From contig CAMPGR010000001.1 of assembly GCA_946885605.1 (NCBI GenBank), forward strand, positions 9,977 through 73,976: a stretch of 64,000 bases of DNA, given 5' to 3'. Within the stretch, counting starts at the first letter, position 1. Each line of letters begins with the position of its first letter. This document shows positions 17,984 to 26,335 of this stretch, one piece after another. The notes below the pieces were generated by a model, which was given only the letters and a program-made list of their open reading frames with translations, was not told the origin of the DNA and ran no database searches. The position numbers were made by a program, and so were the translations under genes. The stretch is from an uncultured Pseudomonadota bacterium (GTDB lineage Bacteria; Pseudomonadota; Gammaproteobacteria; Burkholderiales; SG8-41).

Positions 17984-19375
17984 ATGGCGAAGCCCGACTA
18001 CGACGCGCTGGTGATCGGCGCCGGCGCGGCAGGGCTCGCCGCATCGGTCGAGCTCGCGCGCGCCGGGCAATCGGCATTACTCCTCGAAGCGCGCGATCGC
18101 ATCGGCGGACGCTGCCATACGCTCGAGGTCCCGGGGCTCGCCGTCCCGGTGGAGCTCGGCGCCGAGTTCATCCACGGATGGCCGATTGCGACGCTGGCCC
18201 TGCTGGAGAGAGCGGGCACGGCGGCGGTCGATGCACCGCGCAAGCCCTGGCTGTTGGAGAACGGAAGGCTCACCGCGCGCGGGGACTTCTTCGCGGAAAT
18301 ACAAGAGGCGATGAGGGCAAGCCACGCGCTTGCGCAACGCGACCTCACCTTCGATGCCTTTCTCGACCGCGCGCTGCGCGGCACGCTTTCGGAGGAGGCG
18401 CGTGCGTACGCCCGCATGCTGGTGCAAGGCTACGACGCCGCGGATCCGGCGCGCGCGAGCGCAAGGGCGATCGTGGAGGAGTGGAGCAACGCGGCGTCCG
18501 GCAATGCGCTTGCGCGTCCGCTTCGCGGTTACGGCCCGCTGCTCGCCCTTCTGCACGGCATGCTGGCGGGCAGCAGCGTCGCGACCAAGCTGCAGACCGT
18601 GGTTCGCGCGGTCGAGTGGAAGCGCGGCGCGGTTCGCATCGACGCTCTGTCGGGCGGCCGCGTTTTGCGCGCAACCGCCGCGCGCGCCATCATCACGCTC
18701 CCCGTTGGCGTGCTGCAGTGCCGGCGCGATATGCCGGGCGCCGTGCGTTTCACCCCGGCATTGGGCGGCAAGCTGCCCGCGCTGCGGCGCCTGGGCGCGG
18801 GGCCGGTCACCAAAGTCGCGCTTCATTTTCGCCGCGCCTTCTGGGAAACGCTCGAACGCGGCCGCTACCGTGACGCGACGTTCTTTCATGCGCCGGATGC
18901 GCCGTTTCCGACGTTGTGGACCGCTCTGCCGGTACGGGCGCCACTCCTCGTCGCATGGGCCGGCGGACCGATTGCCGCGCGCATGACGCGGCTCACGCTT
19001 CCGCATCTCGTGCAGCGCGCGCTCGAGAGCGTGCGGCACGTATTCGGCGAGCAACTGGACCCCGGTCCCGAGCTCGTGAATGCGTATGTGCACGACTGGC
19101 AACGTGACCCTCACGCGCGCGGGGCGTACAGCTACGTGCTCGTGGGCGGCGCGAAGGCACGCGCGGTGCTGGCCGCGTCGCTTGCCCGGACACTGTACTT
19201 CGCAGGCGAAGCGACTGATGTGGAAGGCGAAGCGGGCACAGTGGCCGGTGCGCTGCAGAGCGGGACGCGGGCTGCGCGCGAACTGTTGTCCGCTTTGATG
19301 GGGCCGCGCGCGCCGTTAAGGCCGGCGGCCGACCTGTCGGCAGGCTGTATCGCGGCGCGCCGGTTTAGGCGGTAG
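17984..19375 (+). CDS. FAD-dependent amine oxidase (flavin monoamine oxidase family)
   Basis: A 463-residue flavoprotein. The N-terminus has the dinucleotide motif VIGAGAAGLAASVELARAG, then LLEARDRIGGRCHT. LELGAEFIHGWP supports the MAO/polyamine oxidase family. The C-terminal FAD block is LYFAGEATDVEGEAGTV. It would oxidise amines or a related substrate in the cytoplasm. The start ATG 17984 lies 8 bp after the SRAP stop, so the two genes are probably co-transcribed. The ORF extension back to 17516 is out of frame with the SRAP gene and has no homology. Confidence 0.88.
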   Translation: MAKPDYDALVIGAGAAGLAASVELARAGQSALLLEARDRIGGRCHTLEVPGLAVPVELGAEFIHGWPIATLALLERAGTAAVDAPRKPWLLENGRLTARGDFFAEIQEAMRASHALAQRDLTFDAFLDRALRGTLSEEARAYARMLVQGYDAADPARASARAIVEEWSNAASGNALARPLRGYGPLLALLHGMLAGSSVATKLQTVVRAVEWKRGAVRIDALSGGRVLRATAARAIITLPVGVLQCRRDMPGAVRFTPALGGKLPALRRLGAGPVTKVALHFRRAFWETLERGRYRDATFFHAPDAPFPTLWTALPVRAPLLVAWAGGPIAARMTRLTLPHLVQRALESVRHVFGEQLDPGPELVNAYVHDWQRDPHARGAYSYVLVGGAKARAVLAASLARTLYFAGEATDVEGEAGTVAGALQSGTRAARELLSALMGPRAPLRPAADLSAGCIAARRFRR

Positions 19376-19442
19376 ACTACGCTGCCATCTTGCCCGGGGT
19401 AAGGGTACGACGTCGAGGTTTCATAAAACGAGGAGGAGTGAA

Positions 19443-20441
19443 ATGCTGAAAGCAGCACTGCGGTGCATTCGTTTACGGATCCGTCCCTTGCTTCTGGCCG
19501 CGTGCGCGCTGGCGGTGGGTGCGGCGAGTGCGCAGCAATATCCCAGCAAACCGGTGCGCATCATGGTCGGCTACTCACCCGGCGGCGGGGTCGATACGAC
19601 GGCGCGCATCGTTGCCGCAGCGCTGAGCGAGCTCTGGGGGGCCAACGTGCTGGTTGAAAACCGGCCCGGCGCCGCGGGCAATATCGCGACGGAAGCAACT
19701 GCGCGCGCCGCGCCCGACGGCCACACGCTCGTCCTCTGCAATATCGGTTCGCACAGCGTCACGCCGGCGCGCTTCCGCAAGCGGCTCACCTATGATCCGA
19801 TCGCGGACTTCGCCTTTCCGGCGATGATCGGCGGCGTGCCGAACGTCTTCATGGTCCATCCCTCGATGCCCACCCGCAACCTGAAGGAGTTCGTCGCCTA
19901 CGCCAAAGCGCATCCCGGGAAGGTGAACTTCGGCTCTTCGGGTGTAGGCGCTTCGCCTCATCTTTCCATCGAGCTCTTCAAGATGATGGCGGGCATCGAC
20001 ATCGTCCATGTGCCGTACAAGGGCGCGGCTGCCGCGCTCGCCGACGTGATGAGCGGTCACATGGAATCGTCGGTGGGCAACCTCGCCGGCGGGCCGCTCG
20101 GCGCGATCCGCGCAAAGAAGGTCCGGGCGCTCGGCGTCACCTCCGCCAAGCGTAACGCGCAGGTGCCGGAAGTCCCCACTTTCGCCGAGCAGGGGTTCCC
20201 GGACTACGACGTGACGGGTTGGTATGGGCTGTGCACTCAATCGCGGGTGCCGCAGGCAATCATCACCAAGATCAATACGGATCTCAACAAGCTGCTTGCG
20301 CAAGGCACGCTGCGACGCCGGCTCGAGGAGCAGGGCATCGCCGTTTCCACGACAACACCGCAGGGCTTTGCGGCGCACGTCAAGACGGAGATCGCCCGCT
20401 GGGCCCAGGTCGTGCAGCAGGCAAAGCTCGAGGCGGAATAG
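19443..20441 (+). CDS. Tripartite tricarboxylate transporter substrate-binding protein (Bug/TctC)
   Basis: A 332-residue periplasmic receptor. A signal peptide (about residues 1-30, ending AASAQQ) is followed by the family block YPSKPVRIMVGYSPGGGVDT and VENRPGAAGNI. VHVPYKGAAAALAD and GLCTQSRVP also fit. Bug proteins bind carboxylates for TctAB-type carriers, but no tctA or tctB gene is nearby, so it is an orphan receptor. GAGGAG lies upstream of ATG 19443. Such orphan receptors are very numerous in Burkholderiales, which supports the taxonomic guess. Confidence 0.92.
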   Translation: MLKAALRCIRLRIRPLLLAACALAVGAASAQQYPSKPVRIMVGYSPGGGVDTTARIVAAALSELWGANVLVENRPGAAGNIATEATARAAPDGHTLVLCNIGSHSVTPARFRKRLTYDPIADFAFPAMIGGVPNVFMVHPSMPTRNLKEFVAYAKAHPGKVNFGSSGVGASPHLSIELFKMMAGIDIVHVPYKGAAAALADVMSGHMESSVGNLAGGPLGAIRAKKVRALGVTSAKRNAQVPEVPTFAEQGFPDYDVTGWYGLCTQSRVPQAIITKINTDLNKLLAQGTLRRRLEEQGIAVSTTTPQGFAAHVKTEIARWAQVVQQAKLEAE

Positions 20442-20475
20442 CGCTGCATTCAGGCCTCGGCGGGCGAAAAATTTA

Positions 20476-20510
20476 CAAGGCGGCGCCGCGCTCGCTGCGC
20501 CGGCGCCTTG
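20476..20510 (+). terminator. GC-rich stem-loop, candidate terminator
   Basis: CAAGGCG is mirrored by CGCCTTG at the two ends of a 35-base block with a GC-rich centre, 35 bp after the Bug gene. It lacks a T-tract on the plus strand; A-rich sequence follows. It could end transcription of the Bug gene by a hairpin only. Confidence 0.35.
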
Positions 20511-20600
20511 AAAGAAAACGCCTTTCCCGCTGGGGATGGCGTCCGGTCCCGTGGTATGGAGTTTGCTCTTCGGTCAGGCGTTTAACTGAAGGAGAAGACC

Positions 20601-21080
20601 ATGCCACGCAAACCGTCCAAGACCGACGCGCTGTCCATGCTGAAGGCGGATCACGACAAGGTCCGCAAGATGTTCAAGGATTTCGAGAAGCTCGATTCCG
20701 GGGACTCTGAGGAAAAGGCGCAGCTGGTGAAGCAGGCCTGCACCGAGCTCAAGGTCCATAGCCAGGTCGAGAACGAGATCGTATATCCCGCGATCCGCGA
20801 GTCGATCCACGACGATGAGCTCATGGACGAGGCGCTGGTCGAGCATCAGCTGGCGGAGGAACTCATCTCCCAGCTCGAGCAGATGCAGCCGGGCGACGAC
20901 ATGTACGACGCGAAGTTCATCGTTCTCGGCGAGTACGTCGATCATCACATTGCGGAAGAGCAGAAGGAAATGTTCCCCAAGGCGAGAAAGGCGAAGATCG
21001 ATCTCGTCGGCCTCGGCGAGCGGATCGCCCAGCGCAAGAACGAGCTCATGAACACGGAGTCGGCGGCGCTCCTCGAATAG
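20601..21080 (+). CDS. Hemerythrin domain-containing protein
   Basis: A 159-residue helical protein with the hemerythrin-like iron ligands: MLKADHDKVRKMFKDFE, HSQVENEIVYPAI, EALVEHQLAEELI and YVDHHIAEEQKEMFP. The H, HxxxE, H and HHxxEE pattern fits the DUF/HHE class of hemerythrins. The protein would bind a di-iron centre and oxygen or reactive species. AAGGAGAAG lies just upstream of ATG 20601. The stop lies 10 bp from the stop of the converging SDR gene. Confidence 0.9.
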   Translation: MPRKPSKTDALSMLKADHDKVRKMFKDFEKLDSGDSEEKAQLVKQACTELKVHSQVENEIVYPAIRESIHDDELMDEALVEHQLAEELISQLEQMQPGDDMYDAKFIVLGEYVDHHIAEEQKEMFPKARKAKIDLVGLGERIAQRKNELMNTESAALLE

Positions 21081-21090
21081 TCGAGGCGCT

Positions 21091-22008
21091 CTAACTGCCG
21101 GCGGCCTCGCCGCCCGCCACCAGCAGCACGATGCCGGTGATAAACGAAGAGTCCGCGTCCGAGGCGAGAAACACGTAGGCGGGGGCGACCTCCTCCGGCT
21201 GCGCGGGCCGTCCAAGCGGAGTCGACTTGCCGAACTCAGCAACCTGCTCGGGGCTCAGACCGGGGTCGGCCGGATTGAGAGGCGTCCACACCGGACCCGC
21301 CGCGACCGCGTTGACCCGGATACCCCGGTCGGCCGCGTATAGCGCGAGCGACTTGGTGAATGCGTTGATCGCGCCTTTGGTCGAGGAGTAATCGAGCAGC
21401 GCCTTGGATCCCCTGATCGCCGTTATCGAGCTCGTCGCGATGATGGCGCTCCCCGGCTTCATATGGCGCAGCGCGGCGCGCGAGAGAAAGAAGTAGGCGT
21501 ACATGTCCGTGCGGAACGTGCGGTCGAATTCTTCGTCGGTGATTTCCGCGATGTCATGCTTGCGACGCTGGTAGGCCGCGTTCGAGACGAGGATATCGAG
21601 CGCGCCGAATTCGGTCACGGTTTTCTCCACGGCTTCGTTGCAGGTCGACGCTTGGCTCAGGTCTCCTGGGAGGAGCAGGCAGCGCCGCCGCTCCGCCTCC
21701 ACTGCGCGTCGCGTCTCCTCGGCATCCTGCTGCTCGGCCGGCAGATAGCTGATCGCGACATCCGCTCCTTCGCGTGCATAGAGCACCGCGACCGCGCGAC
21801 CTATGCCGGAATCGCCGCCCGTGACGAGCGCCGTCCTGCCCTCCAGCTTGCCGGCGGCGCGATAGCGTCGTGCCTCGTAGCGCGGACGCGGCCTGAGGTC
21901 CGCCTCGCTGCCTGGCGGCTGCTGGTGTTGCTCGGGGAAGGGCGGCTTCGGTTCGTCACGCATCTGTAGCGCGCCGGGTGCGCTTCGGTCCTGTTTCACT
22001 TCGCTCAT
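21091..22008 (-). CDS. SDR family oxidoreductase with N-terminal extension (YghA-like)
   Basis: A 305-residue SDR of the long, YghA-like type. Residues 1-55 are charged and Pro-rich (PEQHQQPPGSEADLRP), as in this subfamily. The core has LVTGGDSGIGRAVAVLY for NAD(P) and NAAYQRR; SSITAIR and YSSTKGAINAF give catalytic Ser, Tyr and Lys. It ends with ITGIVLLVAGGEAAGS. It probably reduces a small carbonyl compound in stress. Its ATG overlaps the metallothionein stop (ATGA), which shows coupled translation. GGAG lies about 7 bases upstream. Confidence 0.9.
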   Translation of the reverse strand: MSEVKQDRSAPGALQMRDEPKPPFPEQHQQPPGSEADLRPRPRYEARRYRAAGKLEGRTALVTGGDSGIGRAVAVLYAREGADVAISYLPAEQQDAEETRRAVEAERRRCLLLPGDLSQASTCNEAVEKTVTEFGALDILVSNAAYQRRKHDIAEITDEEFDRTFRTDMYAYFFLSRAALRHMKPGSAIIATSSITAIRGSKALLDYSSTKGAINAFTKSLALYAADRGIRVNAVAAGPVWTPLNPADPGLSPEQVAEFGKSTPLGRPAQPEEVAPAYVFLASDADSSFITGIVLLVAGGEAAGS

Positions 22009-22211
22009 AACATATTCTCCTCACTGTCCCGAAGTTCGGTTTCGTCCCTGCGCCGGCACTCCGGATGACCGCACTCGCAAACCTCTCCCTGCTCTTCGGT
22101 ACCCGGCTGCTGGTCGGCACGGGCGCAGTATTCGCAGCAATAGGCGAGGCTTGGTTCCACGGTGCAGGTGCATGATTCATGTCGGCACCGGTTCGCAGGT
22201 GCAGCAGCCAC
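22005..22211 (-). CDS. Small metallothionein-like protein
   Basis: A 68-residue Cys-rich protein. Nine cysteines (C9, C14, C16, C25, C26, C29, C45, C47, C52) and His at 11 and 49 follow the bacterial metallothionein plan: HESCTCTVEP, AYCCEYCARA and a C-terminal CECGHPEC. The bacterial family binds zinc or cadmium. GTG 22211 has AAGGAG six bases upstream and gives a start just before the first Cys. The longer ORF back to 22394 has no homology. It overlaps the SDR gene start by 4 bp and is probably co-transcribed with it. The C-terminal tail after C52 is acidic. Confidence 0.8.
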   Translation of the reverse strand: MAAAPANRCRHESCTCTVEPSLAYCCEYCARADQQPGTEEQGEVCECGHPECRRRDETELRDSEENML

Positions 22212-22559
22212 GGAAGACTCCTTGCGGAGACGGGCGAGAGCGAACGCGAAGCAATCCGCATGCCGGCGTCTCCTGATCGACACGGTGGCAGTGCCCGTGC
22301 CGCCGCCGGTAAATCTTACGCGGCGCCCAGTGAAAAAACTGCTTTCCGTGCGCTGCGCGGCGCGAGGCATGACGGCTGAAAGAAACGATTGCACGAGCAG
22401 TAGCGGCGGCGAGAAGCGCTATAGAGCCCGGCTGCTTCCTGGAGAAGAAGTGGCATGCGGTTTGCTGTAACCCTACACGCCGTTCTTCCCGCCTTCGATC
22501 GCAGCGCGCTCCAGGCGATGCGGAAGCGCGCGCAAAGCCAGCCTTGAGACAGGAGTGCT
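22212..22559. other. Intergenic region, 348 bp, divergent
   Basis: Lies between the metallothionein (minus) and glycosyltransferase (plus) genes and must contain promoters for both. A 30-codon frame from ATG 22455 (ends 22547) precedes the glycosyltransferase gene, but there is no clear reason to call it a leader peptide. No recognisable operator or RNA was seen. Confidence 0.4.
22218..22223 (-). promoter_or_regulatory. Shine-Dalgarno AAGGAG of the metallothionein gene
   Basis: AAGGAG on the minus strand, six bases from GTG 22211. It decides the short start over the longer open frame. Confidence 0.6.
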
Positions 22560-23870
22560 ATGGCCAGAAAGATCGCAATCATCAGTGATCACGCTTCGCC
22601 GCTCGCGATTGCCGGCGGAAATGACAGCGGCGGGCAGAACATCTATGTGGCGAGCATCGCGCGTCATGTGCATGCCCTGGGATACACGCTCGATATCTTC
22701 ACGCGACGCGATAATCCCGCCCTGCCGGAAGTCGTGGAGTTGAAGAAGGGCTTACGCATCGTTCACGTGCGTGCGGGACCCGAGTATCCGCTGCGCAAGG
22801 AGTCGATGCTGCCCGTCATGCCGGAATTCACGGCGCGCCTCGCGGAGCACTGCCATGCGGACGGCGGATATGACCTCGTGCATGCGAACTTCTTCATGTC
22901 CGGGCTCGTCGCTCTGAAGTTGAAAGCGCTTTTCGGCATCCCGTTTGTCGTCACCTTTCACGCCCTGGGCCGCGTGCGGCGCCTGCACCAGCGCGGGGCC
23001 GATGAGTTCCCCGACGAGCGGATCGACATCGAGGACCGCATCGTCGAGCAGGCTGCGACGGTCATCGCGGAATGTCCGCAGGATTGCGTGGACCTGATCT
23101 CCCTCTACGGGGCGGAACGGGAGAGAATCCGCATCATTCCCTGCGGTTTCGATGCGCGCGAATTCTGGCCGGTGCGCCGCGCCTTTGCGCGCCGGCTCCT
23201 CGGCTTCGACAAAGACGAGCCGATCGTTCTCCATGTCGGCCGCATCGTGCCGCGGAAAGGGGTGGACAACCTCATCCGGGCGCTGGGGCGCCTTGCGCGC
23301 AGCGCCGGCATACGCCCGCGGCTCATCGTGGTGGGCGGCAATTCCGACGCACCGGACTGCGCGGCGACGCCGGAGCTTGCGCGGCTGCAGGACATCGCGG
23401 AGACCGAGGGCGTGCGCGAACAGACGCTCTTCACCGGGCGGCGCAGCCGCGAAGTGCTCAAGCTCTATTACAGCGCCGCGGACGTGTTCGTCACGACGCC
23501 CTGGTACGAGCCGTTCGGCATCACGCCGCTCGAGGCGATGGCGTGCGGCACGCCGGTCATCGGCTCGGCGGTGGGTGGAATCAAGCACACGGTGCTCGAC
23601 GGCGCGACAGGGTATCTCGTCCCCCCCAACGATCCGGATGCGCTGGCGGCCCGGCTCGCGCATCTCTACGGCAATCCGGCGCTGCTGACGAAATTGGGAC
23701 ACAAAGGCCTGCAGCGCGCGCACGCGCACTTCACCTGGGAGCAGGTGTCGCGCTCCATGGCGTCGCTCTACGACGAAGTTGCCCCCCGGCCGGTCGCAGC
23801 CTTCGACGCAGAAAAGCGCCTGCCCGCGCCACGGCTCTTCAGCGAACCGAGCGGACTTCCGGCGCCGTGA
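22560..23870 (+). CDS. Glycosyltransferase family 4 protein
   Basis: A 436-residue GT-B enzyme of GT4. The N-terminal domain opens with ISDHASPL and GGNDSGGQNIYVAS, a loop typical of sucrose-synthase/phosphate-synthase relatives. The C-terminal domain has LHVGRIVPRKGVDNLI and the EX7E-like donor site PWYEPFGITPLEAMACGTPV. It would transfer a sugar from a nucleotide donor to an unknown acceptor in the cytoplasm. AGGAG lies 7 bases before ATG 22560. It is the first gene of an overlapping chain; its stop overlaps the next start as GTGA. Sequence could also fit a sucrose-type synthase, but the neighbours favour glycan assembly. Confidence 0.88.
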   Translation: MARKIAIISDHASPLAIAGGNDSGGQNIYVASIARHVHALGYTLDIFTRRDNPALPEVVELKKGLRIVHVRAGPEYPLRKESMLPVMPEFTARLAEHCHADGGYDLVHANFFMSGLVALKLKALFGIPFVVTFHALGRVRRLHQRGADEFPDERIDIEDRIVEQAATVIAECPQDCVDLISLYGAERERIRIIPCGFDAREFWPVRRAFARRLLGFDKDEPIVLHVGRIVPRKGVDNLIRALGRLARSAGIRPRLIVVGGNSDAPDCAATPELARLQDIAETEGVREQTLFTGRRSREVLKLYYSAADVFVTTPWYEPFGITPLEAMACGTPVIGSAVGGIKHTVLDGATGYLVPPNDPDALAARLAHLYGNPALLTKLGHKGLQRAHAHFTWEQVSRSMASLYDEVAPRPVAAFDAEKRLPAPRLFSEPSGLPAP

Positions 23871-24592
23871 AAACGCTCGAGCACAGCGTTGCAATCGTGA
23901 CGGGCGGTGGACGCGGGCTCGGCGCTGAAATCTCGCGCATGCTGGCTGAGGAGCGCGCCGTCGTAGCGATCGCCGATATCGATATCGAGCGCGCGCGTGC
24001 GCTCGCGGACACCCTCGAGCGCGAAGGCGCCCGCTGCGCGGCTCAGAAGCTCGATGTGCGAAGCGAAACGGACGCGCAGGCGTGCATACGCGAGGTGCGC
24101 GAGCGTTTCGGGCGCGTGGACATCCTCGTCAACAACGCGGCAGTGGACTATACGTTGCCGCTGGACGAGCTCACCGTCGCGCAGTGGGATGCGGTCATCT
24201 CGACCAACCTGCGCGGCCCCTTTCTGCTCGCCAAGTATGCGAGCGCGGTGATGGCGCAGCAGGGCGGCGGGCATATCGTCAACATCGCCTCGACCGCGTC
24301 GCGCCGCGCGTGGCCCAACGCCTCGGCCTATCACGCGAGCAAGTGGGGCCTCCTCGGTTTGAGCCATGCGCTCCATGCGGAGCTGCGTCCGCGGCGCATC
24401 AAAGTGAGCGCGGTCATTGCGGGCGGCATGCGCACCCCGTTCCTGCTCGACCGCTTTCCCGACATCGATCCCGCCGTGCTTCAGGATCCCGCGCACGTGG
24501 CCGCGGCGGTCAAGTTCGTGCTCACCCAGCCGGACGAGACCGTTATTCCCGAAGTGATGGTGCTGCCGATGCGCGAGACCTCGTGGCCGTAA
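23867..24592 (+). CDS. SDR family oxidoreductase
   Basis: A 241-residue SDR. The cofactor motif is VTGGGRGLGAEISRM and IADIDIERA suggests NAD. NNAAVDYT, IASTASRRA and YHASKWGLLGLSH hold the Asn, Ser, Tyr and Lys of the active site. GTG 23867 overlaps the glycosyltransferase stop by 4 bp. Its position between a GT4 and a HAD phosphatase suggests a role in making or modifying a sugar or polyol, but this is inference. The end lies one base into the next start (TAATG). Confidence 0.87.
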   Translation: MKTLEHSVAIVTGGGRGLGAEISRMLAEERAVVAIADIDIERARALADTLEREGARCAAQKLDVRSETDAQACIREVRERFGRVDILVNNAAVDYTLPLDELTVAQWDAVISTNLRGPFLLAKYASAVMAQQGGGHIVNIASTASRRAWPNASAYHASKWGLLGLSHALHAELRPRRIKVSAVIAGGMRTPFLLDRFPDIDPAVLQDPAHVAAAVKFVLTQPDETVIPEVMVLPMRETSWP

Positions 24593-25176
24593 TGCAGGGC
24601 GATCGCGCGGTCTTCGTGGACAAGGATGGCACGCTCATCGAGGATGTGCCGTACAACGTGGACCCCGTGCAGATTCGCTTCACGCCGCGCGCGGTGGAAG
24701 GTCTGCGGCTCCTCGCCGACCGGGGGTATCGGCTCTTCATCGTCTCGAACCAGCCGGGCGTTGCGCTCGGCCGCTTTGCCGAAGCGGCACTCGAGACGGT
24801 GGAGCGCCATATCAGCGGCGAGCTGCGTGACCACGGCATCCGCCTCGATGGTTTCTATTACTGCCCGCATCTGCCGCACGGCGCGATACCACGCTATGCG
24901 ATTGCATGCGGTTGTCGCAAGCCCGGCAGCGGGCTGCTCGAGCGCGCGGCGCGCGACCACGGCATCAAGCTTACGCGATCCTGGATGGTGGGCGACATCC
25001 TCGATGACATCGAAGCGGGCCGGCGTGCGTGCTGTCGCACCATACTCATCAACAACGGCAACGAGACCGAATGGGACCTGACCGGGGAGCGCTGGCCCGA
25101 GGCGCTCGCAGACGATCTGCTGGCGGCGGCGCAGATCATACTCGCGAGCGGCGCAGGAAGCCGGGCGCCGTCATGA
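24592..25176 (+). CDS. gmhB: HAD-IIIA phosphatase, GmhB-like (heptose bisphosphatase family)
   Basis: A 194-residue HAD phosphatase. It has FVDKDGTLIED with D10 and D12, the SNQPGVALG motif, and a GmhB-type zinc loop: CPHLPHG followed by CGCRKPGSGLL. DGMVGDILDDIEAG-like VGDILDDIEAG is the last acidic motif. GmhB makes heptose-1-phosphate from heptose bisphosphate for ADP- or GDP-heptose. No GmhA, HldE or RfaD is seen here, so it may serve a different sugar phosphate. The start ATG overlaps the SDR stop by one base; the end overlaps the next ATG. Confidence 0.82.
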   Translation: MQGDRAVFVDKDGTLIEDVPYNVDPVQIRFTPRAVEGLRLLADRGYRLFIVSNQPGVALGRFAEAALETVERHISGELRDHGIRLDGFYYCPHLPHGAIPRYAIACGCRKPGSGLLERAARDHGIKLTRSWMVGDILDDIEAGRRACCRTILINNGNETEWDLTGERWPEALADDLLAAAQIILASGAGSRAPS

Positions 25177-26321
25177 GTTCCCTGCGCGGTGCATGCGGCT
25201 GGCCTGCTGCGCGGCGCGTGCTGTGCGTGCGCCTCGACGGGATGGGCGACGTGCTCATGACGACGCCGGCGATGCGTGCGTTTCGCGAGTCGGGGAGCAA
25301 CTGCAGCCTCACGCTCCTCACCTCGCGCGCCGGAGCGGCGATCGCGCCTTTCATTCGCGAAGTCGATGAAGTGATCGAGTTCACCGCGCCGTGGATGAAA
25401 CCGGCGGGCGGCGGGCGTGAAGACGATACGGCGCTCATCGGCGCGCTCGAGAACCGGCGCTTCGATGCGGCCGTCATCTTTACGGCGTACAGCCAGAGCC
25501 CGCTTCCGGCGGCCTACCTTTGCCATCTCGCCGGCATCCCCTTGCGGCTCGCCCACTGCCGGGAGAATCCGTACCACCTCCTTACAGACTGGGTACCCGA
25601 GCCGGAACCGCAGCGCTGGATACGGCACGAAGTCCGGCGTCATCTCGATCTGGCATCGCACGTGGGGTGCCGGACCGCGGACGAGCGGCTCTCGTTCGCC
25701 GTGCCGGCGCGCGCCCGTCGAAGCGTTGCGGCGCATCTTCGCGCGCTCGGACTCGAGGCCCGGGCGCCCCTCATCGTCGTTCATCCCGGAGCAAGCGCGC
25801 CCTCGCGACGCTATCCGGGTGCGGGCTTCGCGCGCGCCGCGGACGTCCTTTTGAAACGCGTGGGCGGCGCGGTGGTATTCACCGGCAGTGCAGACGAAAT
25901 CGAGCTCATCGACAGCGTACAAAGCGCAATGAGTGAAGAGTCGTACTCGCTTGCGGGAAGGCTCGCCCTTGGAGAACTCGGGGCGCTCATCGCAAGGGCG
26001 GCACTGCTCATCGCCAACAATACCGGGCCGGTGCATATCGCCGCCGCGCTCGGCACGCCGGTCGTCGATCTCTACGCGCTCACCAATCCGCAGCACACGC
26101 CGTGGCAGGTGCGCAGCGAAGTGCTGTTCGCCGATGTGCCGTGCCGGTTCTGCTACAAGAGCGTGTGCCCCGCAGGTCATCACGCGTGCTTGACGCGCGT
26201 GGCACCGGAAGCCGTGGCGGACGCGGCCGAGCGGCTGCTCAAGAACGAAACGCCGCTGCTGCAGGAGGCCTCGCGAAATCTCGCGACGACGCTGCTCGAG
26301 CGGGGCGCAGTCTTTACATAG
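25173..26321 (+). CDS. Glycosyltransferase family 9 protein (heptosyltransferase-like), copy A
   Basis: A 382-residue GT9 enzyme. It has VLCVRLDGMGDVLMTTPAM in the N-terminal half and HPGASAPSRRYP, IANNTGPVHIAAALGTPVVD for the donor site. A Cys-rich end CRFCYKSVCPAGHHACL may bind a metal. GT9 enzymes usually transfer ADP-heptose. ATG 25173 overlaps the previous stop as ATGA. The long N-terminal ORF extension from 25029 is excluded because it overlaps the HAD gene in another frame. The next gene starts 14 bp after its stop. Confidence 0.88.
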   Translation: MSSLRGACGWPAARRVLCVRLDGMGDVLMTTPAMRAFRESGSNCSLTLLTSRAGAAIAPFIREVDEVIEFTAPWMKPAGGGREDDTALIGALENRRFDAAVIFTAYSQSPLPAAYLCHLAGIPLRLAHCRENPYHLLTDWVPEPEPQRWIRHEVRRHLDLASHVGCRTADERLSFAVPARARRSVAAHLRALGLEARAPLIVVHPGASAPSRRYPGAGFARAADVLLKRVGGAVVFTGSADEIELIDSVQSAMSEESYSLAGRLALGELGALIARAALLIANNTGPVHIAAALGTPVVDLYALTNPQHTPWQVRSEVLFADVPCRFCYKSVCPAGHHACLTRVAPEAVADAAERLLKNETPLLQEASRNLATTLLERGAVFT

Positions 26322-26335
26322 ACGAGCGACGGCCT

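Noticed and set aside
22455..22547. A 30-codon frame before the GT4 gene as a leader peptide
   Set aside because: No regulatory codon run or attenuator hairpin was seen.
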